DNA of 64,000 bases from Dyella_A sp049445995 (GCF_049445995.1 NZ_JBMSDZ010000009.1:62001-126000), one strand, 5' to 3'; shown: positions 49,071 through 59,072, counted from the first letter of the stretch. Notes: generated by a model not told the origin, from the sequence alone. Translations and numbers: made by a program.

Positions 49071-49436
49071 TCAGGCGGGCAGCAGCTCGGCCAGCGTGGC
49101 GACCAGCTCGTCCTCCTTGATCGGCTTGGTGACGTAGGCCTTGGCGCCCTGGCGCATGCCCCAGACCTTGTCGGTCTCCTGGTCCTTGGTGGTCACCAGC
49201 ACCACCGGGATGTGCGCGGTGGTGGGGTCCTTGCTGATCGTGCGGGTGGCCTGGAAACCGTTGAGGTTGGGCATCACCACGTCCATCAGGATCAGGTCCG
49301 GCAGCTCGCGCTTGGCCGCCTCGACGCCGGCGGCGCCGTCCTCGGCGGTCAGCGCCTCGTGGCCGAGCTTCTCCACGACACGTTTGAGACCGAGCAACTG
49401 CGACGGGGAATCGTCGACGATGAGGATACGGGCCAT
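49071..49436 (-). CDS. pilH: twitching-motility response regulator PilH
   Basis: Stand-alone CheY-like receiver of 121 residues. The acidic pocket is VDDS near the N-terminus, phospho-acceptor Asp52 is in LILMDVVMPNLNGF, and Lys is in VTKPIKEDEL. The run VVLVTTKDQETDKVWGMRQGAKAYVTKP matches PilH closely. In the Pil-Chp system PilH acts with PilG to control type IV pilus retraction. Here it stands without pilG-chp genes. It starts at ATG 49436. Confidence 0.88.
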   Translation of the reverse strand: MARILIVDDSPSQLLGLKRVVEKLGHEALTAEDGAAGVEAAKRELPDLILMDVVMPNLNGFQATRTISKDPTTAHIPVVLVTTKDQETDKVWGMRQGAKAYVTKPIKEDELVATLAELLPA

Positions 49437-49507
49437 AAGGTGGGGATCCCTTGTGCGAAAGTGAATGAATTCTAAGCTGCGCCCGACCGGCTTCCAAGTC
49501 GCCGCGA

Positions 49508-50503
49508 TCAGGTGCCGGCGTGGCGCACCACGGTACGGCCGAACGACTGGCCGGCCAGCATGGCGGGAAACACGGCCGGCAGTTCGTCGAGGGTGACTTC
49601 GCGGGTGGCGATGCGATCGAGGTGACGCGGTTTCCAGTCGCTCGCCAGATGCTGCCACACCCGGTCGCGCTGGTCGCGTGCAGTGCCGGCGCTGGCCACG
49701 CCCAGCAGGTTCACGCCGCGGATGATGAAGGGCATCACGGTGCTGTCGAACGCGATGCCGCCGGCGTTGCCGCAGATCGCCACGTTGCCGTACGGCGCGA
49801 TCAGCGGCAGCAGGCCGGCCAGCATCGTGCCGCCGACGTTGTCCAGCGCACCGCCGAAGCGCGCCGAGTCCATCGGCTTGCCGCTGAAGGCGAGCTGGTG
49901 GCGGTCGATGCACTGCGCCGCGCCCAGTTCGGCGAGAAAGCCGAAGTGATCGGCCTTGCCGCTGATCGCGTGCACCTCGTAGCCGGCACGTGCGTACATG
50001 TCGACCGCCAGCATGCCCACGCCGCCGGTGGCGCCGGTGACGGCGATCGGCCCGAGCGACGGCGTCTGGCGGTTGTCCTGCATCTGCGCCAGCGCCAGCG
50101 CGGCGGTGAAGCCGGCGGTGCCCAGGATCATGCTCTCGCGCAGGCCCAGGCCGGCGGGCAGGGGAATGGTCCAGCGCGCGTCCAGGCGTACGTACTCGCC
50201 GTAGCCGCCGTCGCGCGTCTCGGACAGGCCGGCGCCGGTACACAGCACCGCATCGCCTTCCTTGAACGCCGGATCGGTCGACGCCACCACGTGGCCGGCC
50301 ACGTCAATGCCGCCGTTGAGCGGGAACTGACGCAGGATCCGGCCCTTGCCGGTGCCGGCCAGCGCGTCCTTGAAGTTCACCGAAGAGTAGGCAGCCTTGA
50401 CCAGCACTTCGCCCGGCCAGAGCGCATCGGTATCCATGGTTTCCAGGCCGGCATGGAAGCCGGCATCGTCCTGGTGAATGCGAAAGGCACGGAACGAAGT
50501 CAT
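49508..50503 (-). CDS. acuI: YhdH/AcuI family NADPH oxidoreductase (acryloyl-CoA reductase type)
   Basis: Zinc-independent medium-chain dehydrogenase/reductase of 331 residues in the YhdH/YhfP (AcuI) group. FKDALAGTGKGRILRQFPLNGGIDVAG is the subgroup signature, and the NADPH-binding Rossmann motif is VTGATGGVGMLAVDM. AcuI reduces acryloyl-CoA to propionyl-CoA; the substrate here is not proven. ATG 50503 is chosen for the AGGAG 8 bp upstream. It follows the LOG gene by 17 bp and is probably cotranscribed with it. Confidence 0.88.
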   Translation of the reverse strand: MTSFRAFRIHQDDAGFHAGLETMDTDALWPGEVLVKAAYSSVNFKDALAGTGKGRILRQFPLNGGIDVAGHVVASTDPAFKEGDAVLCTGAGLSETRDGGYGEYVRLDARWTIPLPAGLGLRESMILGTAGFTAALALAQMQDNRQTPSLGPIAVTGATGGVGMLAVDMYARAGYEVHAISGKADHFGFLAELGAAQCIDRHQLAFSGKPMDSARFGGALDNVGGTMLAGLLPLIAPYGNVAICGNAGGIAFDSTVMPFIIRGVNLLGVASAGTARDQRDRVWQHLASDWKPRHLDRIATREVTLDELPAVFPAMLAGQSFGRTVVRHAGT

Positions 50504-50520
50504 GCGAAATGCTCCTGGCA

Positions 50521-51117
50521 TCAAGCCTTGATGCTGGCCGGTCCGATCACGCGGGCGGCGTGGCCGCCGTCATAGCCGGCCATCCAGTCGAACAGGGTGG
50601 TCATCGAATCGCCGAACCATACACTGTCGCGCTGGCCGGGCTGTACAAAACCTTCGTCGACCATGTGGTCCATCAGGCCGCGCAGACCGGCGTAGTAGCC
50701 GCGCACGTCGAGGAAGGCGCACGGGTAGCGGTGCAGTCCGAGCTGCGCCCAGGTCAGCATCTCGAATATCTCGTCCATGGTGCCGAAGCCGCCGGGCAGG
50801 GCGACGAAGGCATCGGACAGTTCGTACATGCGGGTCTTGCGCTGGTGCATGGTGTCGACCACCACCAGTTCGGTCAGGCCGGTGTGCGCGACCTCTTTCT
50901 CGACCAGCTGGCGCGGGATCACCCCGATCACCTTGCCGCCGGCGGCCAGCACCGCGTCGGCCACCATGCCCATCAGGCCGACCTTGCCGCCGCCGTACAC
51001 CAGCGCGATGCCACGGCGTGCGAGCTCGCTGCCGAAGTCGTGCGCCAGTGCGAGGTAGGCCGGATCGTTGCCGTTGGCGGAGCCGCAGTAGACGCAGAGG
51101 GAGGTGATGTGGGGCAT
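50521..51117 (-). CDS. LOG family nucleotide 5'-monophosphate phosphoribohydrolase
   Basis: LOG/TIGR00730 Rossmann-fold protein of 198 residues. The N-terminal SLCVYCGSANGNDPAY, VYGGGKVGLMGMVADA and the active-site PGGFGTMDEIFEMLTW (PGGxGTxxE) are all intact. Members release the base from cytokinin-type or other nucleotide monophosphates. The bacterial role is often nucleotide salvage or cytokinin production. It starts at ATG 51117 (MPHITSLCVYCG). The longer open frame upstream crosses a repeat and is rejected. Confidence 0.9.
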   Translation of the reverse strand: MPHITSLCVYCGSANGNDPAYLALAHDFGSELARRGIALVYGGGKVGLMGMVADAVLAAGGKVIGVIPRQLVEKEVAHTGLTELVVVDTMHQRKTRMYELSDAFVALPGGFGTMDEIFEMLTWAQLGLHRYPCAFLDVRGYYAGLRGLMDHMVDEGFVQPGQRDSVWFGDSMTTLFDWMAGYDGGHAARVIGPASIKA

Positions 51118-51145
51118 GACGTTGCCTGTAGCGATCAGCAGGAAA

Positions 51146-51231
51146 CCGTCATTCCAGCGCAAGCTGGAATCCAGTGACTTCCGGAGTTCACGCAAAAAGT
51201 CACTGGATTCCGGCTTGCGCTGGAATGACGG
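51146..51231. repeat. CGTCATTCCAGC inverted repeat, copy 1
   Basis: Left arm 51146-51180 and right arm 51197-51231 are reverse complements with one mismatch in 35. The left arm itself contains TTCCAGC-GCAA-GCTGGAA. A relative is found at 63451-63532. The two copies lie 5' of the LOG gene and 3' of cysH respectively. Confidence 0.85.
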
Positions 51232-51281
51232 CGGAAGAGCAAGCGGCCCGCCCATGCCGCCACGAGCGGGCCGAAGGCGCC

Positions 51282-51389
51282 GGATCCCGGATCAACGCCC
51301 ATCCATGGGCTGTCCGGGATGAGCGCATCCTTGTGGATGTGGATCCCGGATCAACGCCCATCCATGGGCTGTCCGGGATGAGCGCATCC
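51282..51389. repeat. two 49-bp direct repeats, each a nested hairpin, after lpdA
   Basis: The same 49 bp occurs at 51282-51330 and 51341-51389 with a 10-bp spacer. Each unit nests GCCCAT-CC-ATGGGC within TCCCGGA...TCCGGGA. They begin 5 bp past the lpdA stop on the minus strand and may act as a 3' mRNA barrier or terminator for sucAB-lpdA. Confidence 0.85.
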
Positions 51390-51394
51390 TGCGC

Positions 51395-52834
51395 TCAATT
51401 GCCCTTGTGGATGGCGCGCTTGTCGACCGACAGGGCCGCTTCGTGCACGGCTTCGGACAACGTCGGATGCGCGTGGACGATGCGGGCAAGGTCTTCCGAC
51501 GAGCCCTTGAACTCCATCGCCACCACGCACTCGGCGATCAGCTCGGATACGCCGGGGCCGACCATGTGCACGCCCAGGATGCGGTCGGTCTCGGCATGGG
51601 CGAGCATCTTCACCTGGCCGATCGCCTCGTTCATCGCCACGGCGCGGCCGATGGCGGCGAACGGGAAGCTGCCGACCTTGTACGGGACGCCGGCGTCCTT
51701 CAGTTCCTTCTCGGTCTTGCCGGCCCAGGCGATTTCCGGCTCGGTGTAGATCACCCACGGAATGGTGTCGAAGTTGACGTGGCCGGCCTTGCCGGCGATC
51801 CATTCGGCCACCGCCACGCCTTCCTCGGAACCCTTGTGCGCCAGCATCGGGCCGCGCACGGCGTCGCCGATCGCCCACACGCCGTCCACGCCGGTGTGGT
51901 TGTGCTCGTCGACCACGATGCGGCCGCGCTCGTCCAGTTTCACGCCGGTATCGTCGACCAGCAGACCGTCGGTGTAGGCGCGGCGGCCCACGGCCACCAG
52001 CAGCTTGTCCACCACCAGGTCGTGCGCGCCGTCCTTGTCCTCGTAGGTGAGGTGGACCTCGTTCTTCTTCACCTCGGCCTTGGCCAGCTTGGCGCCGAGC
52101 TTGACGGTGAGCCCCTGCTTGGTGAACTCCTTGAGGGCGAGCTTGGCGATGTCCGCGTCGGCGGCGCCGAGGAAATCGGGCAGCGCCTCGATCACGGTAA
52201 CCTCGGAGCCTAGGCGGTTCCACACGCTGCCCAGCTCCAGGCCGATCACGCCGGCGCCGATCACGCCCAGGCGCTTGGGCACCTCGGTGAAGTCCAGCGC
52301 GCCGGCGTTGTCGACGATGTGCTTGCCGTCGAACCTGGCGAACGGCAGCTCGATCGGCACCGAGCCGGAGGCGAGGATCACGTTGGTGGCGCTGATGGTC
52401 TGCACGGCGCCGTCGTTGCCGGTGATCTCGACCTGGTTGCTGCCGCCGGTCCCGGATCCGAGCAGCTTGCCCTTGCCGAAGAACGCCGTGACCTTGCTAG
52501 CCTTGAACAGCTGGCCGATGCCGCCGGTGAACTGCTTGACGATCTTGTCCTTGCGGCCGATGAAGGTGGCCATGTCGACCTTGGCGTCCTTCACGCTGAT
52601 GCCGTGCGCCGGCAGGTTGTGGCTGAGGCCGTAGAACTGCCTGGAGGAATCCAGCAGCGCCTTGGACGGGATGCAGCCCACGTTGAGGCAGGTGCCGCCG
52701 AGGACCGGCTTGCCGTCCTTGCCGACGAAGGCATCCACGCAGGCGGTCTTCAGGCCGAGCTGGGCGGCGCGGATCGCGGCCACGTAGCCGGCGGGGCCGG
52801 CGCCGATGACGATGACGTCGAATTTTTCGCTCAT
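51395..52834 (-). CDS. lpdA: dihydrolipoyl dehydrogenase (E3)
   Basis: FAD-dependent E3 of 479 residues that reoxidises the lipoyl arm of the 2-oxoglutarate dehydrogenase complex. The FAD motif is IGAGPAGYVAA, the redox disulfide is Cys49-Cys54 in GGTCLNVGCIPSK, the NAD motif is GAGVIGLELGS, and the C-terminal His-Glu pair is in HAHPTLSEAVHEA. It starts at ATG 52834 with AGAGGAA 8 bp upstream. It is the last gene of sucA-sucB-lpdA and may also serve other complexes. Confidence 0.96.
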   Translation of the reverse strand: MSEKFDVIVIGAGPAGYVAAIRAAQLGLKTACVDAFVGKDGKPVLGGTCLNVGCIPSKALLDSSRQFYGLSHNLPAHGISVKDAKVDMATFIGRKDKIVKQFTGGIGQLFKASKVTAFFGKGKLLGSGTGGSNQVEITGNDGAVQTISATNVILASGSVPIELPFARFDGKHIVDNAGALDFTEVPKRLGVIGAGVIGLELGSVWNRLGSEVTVIEALPDFLGAADADIAKLALKEFTKQGLTVKLGAKLAKAEVKKNEVHLTYEDKDGAHDLVVDKLLVAVGRRAYTDGLLVDDTGVKLDERGRIVVDEHNHTGVDGVWAIGDAVRGPMLAHKGSEEGVAVAEWIAGKAGHVNFDTIPWVIYTEPEIAWAGKTEKELKDAGVPYKVGSFPFAAIGRAVAMNEAIGQVKMLAHAETDRILGVHMVGPGVSELIAECVVAMEFKGSSEDLARIVHAHPTLSEAVHEAALSVDKRAIHKGN

Positions 52835-52890
52835 GTTTCAGGTTCCTCTGGAGCGTTGTCGCGCGCCGATGCGCTGCGGCGATGAGATGG

Positions 52891-52987
52891 AAAGGGGCGA
52901 GGGGCGAGGGGGGGAGGGGCGAGTTCCGGCATCCGGATTGCGTTGGCGCGTGGTCGTGCGCCCTCGCTACTCGCCCCTCGTCCCTCG
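52891..52987. repeat. imperfect inverted repeat between sucB and lpdA (same family as 36.2 kb)
   Basis: The right part 52958-52987 begins GCGCCCTCGCTACTCG and ends CCTCGTCCCTCG. The left part 52891-52923 is a G-rich, degraded reverse complement. It shares the GCGCCCTCGCTACTCG core with the repeat around the infB terminator. Confidence 0.75.
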
Positions 52988-52998
52988 CTTCTGTTCGA

Positions 52999-54207
<1,209 letters not shown>

Positions 54208-54230
54208 ACGGGGTCCTTGAGCTTGGGTGG

Positions 54231-54274
54231 GCGCCCATCCGTGGGCGCGGGAGCAAAGCGGCCGTCCCGGCCGC
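54231..54274. repeat. hairpins in the sucA-sucB spacer
   Basis: GCGCCCA-TCCG-TGGGCGC (54231-54248) resembles the core of the 49-bp repeats after lpdA. GCGGCC-GTCCC-GGCCGC (54258-54274) is a second stem. Both lie in the 82 bp between the genes and could set the sucA:sucB mRNA ratio. Confidence 0.5.
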
Positions 54275-54289
54275 GCTGTTCGAAAAATC

Positions 54290-57133
54290 CTACTCGGCCG
54301 AATGGTCGGTGCCGATCGGGGCGGCCAGCGCCTGCTCGACCAGCGCCGCCTGCTCGGCGTTGTGCTCGTTGAGGTGACCGGCGGCCGGCGCCGCCGAGCG
54401 GGCGCGGCCGGCGTACGACAGCGTGTGCCTGGCGCCGATGCAGGCCTGCAGATGGTGGCGGATCTGGAACCACGCGCCCTGGTTCATCGGCTCTTCCTGG
54501 CACCAGATCACTTCCTTGGCGGAAGCGTACTTGTCCAATTCGGCGGTGACTTCCGGGCGCGGGAACGGGTACAGCTGCTCCACGCGCACGATGGCGACGT
54601 CGGTCAGGCTGCGCTTTTCCGACTCTTCCAGCAGGTCGTAGTAGACCTTGCCCGCGCACAGCACCACGCGCTTGACCTTCTTCGCCGGCAGCTCGCGGTG
54701 CTCGCCGATCACCAGCTGGAAGCTGCCGTTGGCCAGCTCGTCCAGGCTCGACACCGCCAGCTTGTGGCGCAGCAGCGACTTGGGCGTCATCACGATCAGC
54801 GGCTTGCGCACCGGGCGCAGCATCTGCCGGCGGATCATGTGGAAATCCTGCGCCGGGGTGGTCGGCACGCACACCTGCATGTTGTTCATCGCGCACAATT
54901 GCAGGAAGCGCTCGAGGCGGGCGGAGGAGTGCTCCGGACCCTGGCCCTCGTAGCCGTGAGGCAGGTACAGCGCCAGGCCGCACAGGCGGTTCCATTTCGA
55001 CTCGCCGGAGCTGATGAACTGGTCGATCACCACCTGCGCGCCGTTGGCGAAGTCGCCGAACTGGGCCTCCCAGATGTGCAGCGTGTCGGGGTCGGTGGTG
55101 GAGTGGCCGTACTCGAACGCCATCACCGCCTCCTCGCTGAGCAGCGAGTCGATCACCTCGACGTTGGCGCCGTCGCGGATCGTGCCCAGCGGCAGGTAGG
55201 TGTGGCCGTCCTTCTGGTCGTGCAGCACCGCGTGGCGGTGGAAGAAGGTGCCGCGACCGGAGTCCTGGCCGACCAGGCGCAGGTTGTGGCCGCCGTCGAT
55301 CAGGGTGGCGTAGGCCAGGTTTTCGGCGAAGCCCCAGTCGGCCGGCTGTTCGCCAGCGGCCATCTTGCGGCGGTCGTCATAGATCTTGGCCACGCGCGAC
55401 TGCAGGGTGAGGTCGCCCGGCAGGTCGAGGATGCGCTTGGCCAGTGCCACCAGCTTCTGCTTCGGCACTGCGGTGTCCACGGCCTCCGACAGCGAATGGT
55501 TGTAGAAGCGACTCCAGTCGATCTCGAGGTCGCGCACCGGGGTCGGGTTGAACTTGGCCAGCGGTGCGCCGGCTTCCAGCCGCTCGCGATAGGCGTCCAG
55601 CCGCTTCCGGCCGTCGCCGTCGGCGATCACGCCGTCCTTCTGCAGCCGCTGGGCATAGAGGTCGCGGGTGGTCGGGCGCTTGCGGATGATCTGGTACATC
55701 AGCGGCTGGGTGGCCGCCGGCTCGTCGGCCTCGTTGTGGCCGTGGCGGCGGTAGCAGACCAGGTCGATCACCACGTCCTTGCGGAAGGTCCTGCGGAAGG
55801 CATGGGCCAGGCGGGTGACCTGGATCACCGCTTCGGGGTCGTCGCCGTTCACGTGGAACACCGGCGAGTTGACCATCTTGGCCAGGTCGGTGCAGTACAT
55901 GGTGGAGCGGGCGTCCTGCGGGTTGGAGGTGGTGAAGCCCACCTGGTTGTTCACCACCACGTGCAGCGTGCCGCCGATGCGGAAGCCGCGGGCCTGCGAC
56001 ATGTTGAACAGTTCCATGTTCACGCCCTGGCCGGCCAGCGCGGCATCGCCGTGGATCAGCACGGCCATCGACTGCTGGTGTTCGGTGTCGCGGCGACGCA
56101 GCTGGCGCGCATGCACCGAGCCGGCGACCACCGGGTTGACGATCTCCAGGTGCGACGGGTTGAACGCCAGTGCCACGTGCACGCCGCCCCGGGGGGTCTT
56201 GAGGTCGGAGGAGAAGCCCATGTGGTATTTCACGTCGCCCGAGTAGGCCGGGTCGTCGATGTGCTCGAACTTGCCCTCGAACTCGTCGAACAGGATCTTC
56301 GGCGGCTTGCCCAGGATGTTGACCAGCACGTTGAGGCGGCCGCGGTGGGCCATGCCGATCACCAGCTCCTTGATGCCGTTGTCGCCGGACATGCGCACCA
56401 CGTCGTCGACCAGCGGGATCAGGCTGTCGCCGCCTTCCAGCGAGAAGCGCTTCTGGCCGACGTACTTGGTGTGCAGGTAGCGTTCCAGGCCCTCGGTGGC
56501 GGTGAGCACGTCGAGCAGGTGGTGCTTTTCGTCGGTGGCCAGGCCCGGGTCGCCGTTGGCCTGCTCCAGCCGGCTGTAGATCCAGTTCCGCTGGGCGTGG
56601 TCGGAGATGTACATGAACTCGGCGCCGATGGTGCCGGTGTAGATCTTCTTCAGTCGCGCCAGCAGCTCGCGCAGCTTCAGGCGCTGGCCGCCGCCGGCGA
56701 AGGTGCCGCAGTCGAACTCGGTGTCGAGGTCGGACTCGGCCAGGCCGTGGAAGGGCAGGCCGAGGTCCGGCGCGTCCATCTTCTGCGCCAGGCCGAGCGG
56801 GTCGAGGTCGGCGGCGAGGTGGCCGCGCGAACGGTAGGCGGTCAGCAGGCGCAGCACGCCGGCCTGCTTGCGCGCGTGCGCGTCGTCGACCGGGCCGGCG
56901 GCCACCACGACGCCGCGACGCTGCTTCTGCGCCGCTTCGATACGCGCAATGGCCGCGGTGTGGGAGACATCTCCCGACGCGCGGCCATTGAAGTTCTGGA
57001 AGTAGCTGTTCCATTCGGCGGGAACGGAGCCGGGGTCGCTCAGCCAGGCGTCGTACAGCGCTTCGACATAATCGGCGTTGCCGCCTGCGAGTTGGGAGGA
57101 TTCGAAGAACTCGCGAATCAGGTTTGTACTCAC
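54290..57133 (-). CDS. sucA: 2-oxoglutarate dehydrogenase E1
   Basis: Thiamine-diphosphate-dependent E1 of 947 residues that decarboxylates 2-oxoglutarate in the TCA cycle. The N-terminal E2-binding segment contains YVEALYDAWLSDPGSVPAEWNSYF. IGMAHRGRLNVLVNILGK, IHGDAALAGQGVNMELFNMS (ThDP/Mg) and VICYRRHGHNEADEPAATQPLMY-type LVCYRRHGHNEADEP follow. The start is GTG 57133 (VSTNLIREFF), preceded by GGTGG. The longer frame to 57196 lacks a conserved look and sits over the leader. Confidence 0.96.
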   Translation of the reverse strand: MSTNLIREFFESSQLAGGNADYVEALYDAWLSDPGSVPAEWNSYFQNFNGRASGDVSHTAAIARIEAAQKQRRGVVVAAGPVDDAHARKQAGVLRLLTAYRSRGHLAADLDPLGLAQKMDAPDLGLPFHGLAESDLDTEFDCGTFAGGGQRLKLRELLARLKKIYTGTIGAEFMYISDHAQRNWIYSRLEQANGDPGLATDEKHHLLDVLTATEGLERYLHTKYVGQKRFSLEGGDSLIPLVDDVVRMSGDNGIKELVIGMAHRGRLNVLVNILGKPPKILFDEFEGKFEHIDDPAYSGDVKYHMGFSSDLKTPRGGVHVALAFNPSHLEIVNPVVAGSVHARQLRRRDTEHQQSMAVLIHGDAALAGQGVNMELFNMSQARGFRIGGTLHVVVNNQVGFTTSNPQDARSTMYCTDLAKMVNSPVFHVNGDDPEAVIQVTRLAHAFRRTFRKDVVIDLVCYRRHGHNEADEPAATQPLMYQIIRKRPTTRDLYAQRLQKDGVIADGDGRKRLDAYRERLEAGAPLAKFNPTPVRDLEIDWSRFYNHSLSEAVDTAVPKQKLVALAKRILDLPGDLTLQSRVAKIYDDRRKMAAGEQPADWGFAENLAYATLIDGGHNLRLVGQDSGRGTFFHRHAVLHDQKDGHTYLPLGTIRDGANVEVIDSLLSEEAVMAFEYGHSTTDPDTLHIWEAQFGDFANGAQVVIDQFISSGESKWNRLCGLALYLPHGYEGQGPEHSSARLERFLQLCAMNNMQVCVPTTPAQDFHMIRRQMLRPVRKPLIVMTPKSLLRHKLAVSSLDELANGSFQLVIGEHRELPAKKVKRVVLCAGKVYYDLLEESEKRSLTDVAIVRVEQLYPFPRPEVTAELDKYASAKEVIWCQEEPMNQGAWFQIRHHLQACIGARHTLSYAGRARSAAPAAGHLNEHNAEQAALVEQALAAPIGTDHSAE

Positions 57134-57207
57134 GTCACCACCGGTCGGGGAAGGGAGGCCGCCCGCGCTGCCCTTGGTGCAGCAGAAGGCTGGCAAAAAT
57201 CTTGTTA

Positions 57208-57238
57208 ATTATAGCCCCGGGCTGCTGCGATGCGGCAA
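57208..57238 (-). promoter_or_regulatory. sucA promoter
   Basis: Minus-strand TATAAT (57208-57213), a perfect -10, with TTGCCG (57233-57238) 19 bp upstream. The start would be near 57201, about 68 nt before the sucA GTG. The remaining bases to 57369 show nothing else. Confidence 0.55.
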
Positions 57239-57369
57239 CCCGTACCGACCATCGAATGTGCCCGCGTTCGGCCAAATCAAGGGGGCGGCGCCGGATCGAG
57301 CGAGGGCGGATGCGGCTTGCGCAGGATCGGCACGAGCGTGCGGCACGCTGCCGCTCGTTCAGCGGCTGG

Positions 57370-57864
57370 CTACAGATCCAGCGCCTGCAGTTCGGTGGCC
57401 GGCACCGAGCGCTCCCAGATCTCGTCGAACTGCTGCGCCAGCGGCGCCTGACCGGCGCGGTCGCGGCGGGCGGCGCGCCCCGGCGGGCGGTCGTACTCGG
57501 GCAGGAACAGGTAGCCGCCGGCATCGTTGAGCAGCCAGCCGGCGCGCTGGGCCAGGTCGATCTCGTCCACCGGGCGGCGCACCTGGATCACGCTGGACAG
57601 CCGCTGCACCAGGGCGAGCAGCCGGTGGCCGTCGCGCAGCGCGGCGCCCGGATCGTGCAGCAGCAGGCGGATGCGCGCGCCGCGGCCGGACGTGGCGATG
57701 CGGCGGATCTGTTCCAGTTCCGCCGGGCTGGCGAAGTGCTCGCTGTCCAGCGCCGGCAGGCCGAACTCCTCCACGAACACCGTCCGCCGCAGTGGACGGA
57801 TCGTCTCGCGATCGCCGGCGCGCGCCCAGTCGGCGCTGACGATATGGAAGGGTTCGAGCCTCAT
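57370..57864 (-). CDS. uncharacterised protein coupled to roxA
   Basis: I do not recognise this 164-residue protein with confidence. The N-terminal IRPLRRTVFVEEFGLPALDSEHF is reminiscent of the start of GNAT acetyltransferases (R..VFVEE.G.P...E), but the acetyl-CoA loop is not visible. The rest has RIRLLLHDPGAALRDGHRLLALVQRLSSVIQVRRP, then a probable globular C-terminus (GGYLFLPEYDRPPGR). It is soluble, with no signal peptide. It starts at ATG 57864, overlapping the roxA stop by 4 bp (ATGA), so the two are translationally coupled. Confidence 0.7.
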   Translation of the reverse strand: MRLEPFHIVSADWARAGDRETIRPLRRTVFVEEFGLPALDSEHFASPAELEQIRRIATSGRGARIRLLLHDPGAALRDGHRLLALVQRLSSVIQVRRPVDEIDLAQRAGWLLNDAGGYLFLPEYDRPPGRAARRDRAGQAPLAQQFDEIWERSVPATELQALDL

Positions 57865-59066
57865 CGGCGGCGCGGCTTGCGCGACACCAGGTGGCCGTCG
57901 TCCAGCAGTGCGCCGAGCAGGCTGCGCTCGGCGGCATCCAGTGCGCCGTCGAGCACGAACTCGCGCTCGGCGCACAGCAGCTGCGCCAGCCGCTGGCTGG
58001 CCGGATAGGCGTGGCCGTTGGCGAACAGCGTGCAGCCGGCGTGGGTGCGCGCCCAGGCCATGCGCGACCACGGGTGGCGCAGGAAGCTGCTGCCTGACGC
58101 CAGCAACTTGTCCAGCGTCGCCGGCGTGGTCGGTCGATCCGCCGGCGCGGGATGCTGCGCCAGCCGGTAGCGGGTGATGAACTGGCCGAACCAGTCCAGC
58201 AGGGTCGCGTCGTTGTAGGCGGTGGCGAACGGCAGGGCGGTGCGCAGACGCTCCAGCGCGCCGCGGTCGATTTCGCCGGGATGGCGCGCGGGGCTGAGGT
58301 CCGGGTCGGTGTAGCGCGCTTCCTCGGGCAGGCGTTCGGCGAGGTAGTCGGCGAGGTCGCCGATCAGCTCGGCCTGCGACGGCGCGCGCATGCCCACCGA
58401 GAACGTCATGCAGGCTGCGCCGATGGCCACGCCGTCGTGCGGCACGCCCGGCGGCAGGTAGAGCATGTCGCCCGGTTCGAGCAGCCACTCGTGGGTGGGC
58501 TCGAAATGCGCGAGCTGCTTGAGCTCCACGTCCAGGCGGAAATCCTTCGGCGCGTCCGGGTCGGTGCTGATCGCCCAATGCCGCTGGCCCAGGCCCTGCA
58601 GCAGGAACACGTCGTACTGGTCCACATGCGCGCCCACGCCGCCGCCGGGCTCGGCGTACGACACCATGATGTCGTCTACGCGCCAGCTCGGCAGGAACGA
58701 AAACGGCTCCAGCAGCGCGGCGACGTCGGCGTCCCACTTGTCCACGTCCTGCACCAGCAAGGTCCAGTTGGCGTCGCCGGTGGTGGCGAAGTCGGCCTCG
58801 GCCAGCGGGCCGGTCTTGACCTGCCAGCGGTCGCGCTTTTCGTCGTGGCGGATCAGCCGCGACAGCGCGCCTTCCTCGCAGGCCAGGCCGGCGAGGTCCT
58901 CCGGCGCGATCGGCGGCACGAAACCGGGGAAGGCGTTGCGCACCAGCAGCGGATGCTTCTGCCAGTAGTCGCGCAGGAACTGGGCGGCGGACATGCCGAG
59001 CGGCTGGCGCGCAGAGCCGCGCACCTCGATCGGCAGCGGCTTGCGGGAAGGGGAGGAGATGGCCAT
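57861..59066 (-). CDS. roxA: JmjC-type ribosomal protein L16 arginine hydroxylase (RoxA/YcfD)
   Basis: 2-oxoglutarate/Fe(II) oxygenase of 401 residues in the cupin/JmjC fold. The metal-binding HxD is in GVGAHVDQYDVFLLQGLGQRHW, and the second His is in LYLPPGVPHDGVAIG. Family members hydroxylate an Arg of ribosomal protein L16 and link translation to oxygen. The start at ATG 59066 (MAISSPSRKPLPIEV) is preceded by a -10 only 6 nt away, so the mRNA is probably leaderless. It is divergent from cysJ. Confidence 0.92.
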   Translation of the reverse strand: MAISSPSRKPLPIEVRGSARQPLGMSAAQFLRDYWQKHPLLVRNAFPGFVPPIAPEDLAGLACEEGALSRLIRHDEKRDRWQVKTGPLAEADFATTGDANWTLLVQDVDKWDADVAALLEPFSFLPSWRVDDIMVSYAEPGGGVGAHVDQYDVFLLQGLGQRHWAISTDPDAPKDFRLDVELKQLAHFEPTHEWLLEPGDMLYLPPGVPHDGVAIGAACMTFSVGMRAPSQAELIGDLADYLAERLPEEARYTDPDLSPARHPGEIDRGALERLRTALPFATAYNDATLLDWFGQFITRYRLAQHPAPADRPTTPATLDKLLASGSSFLRHPWSRMAWARTHAGCTLFANGHAYPASQRLAQLLCAEREFVLDGALDAAERSLLGALLDDGHLVSRKPRRR

Positions 59067-59072
59067 CCGCGC

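Noticed and set aside
51282..51389. CRISPR-like spaced repeats
   Set aside because: Only two 49-bp units with a 10-bp spacer, each an extended hairpin; no cas genes are near.
54227..57208. A 993-codon plus-strand open frame opposite sucA
   Set aside because: Antisense shadow; the minus strand carries unmistakable SucA motifs.
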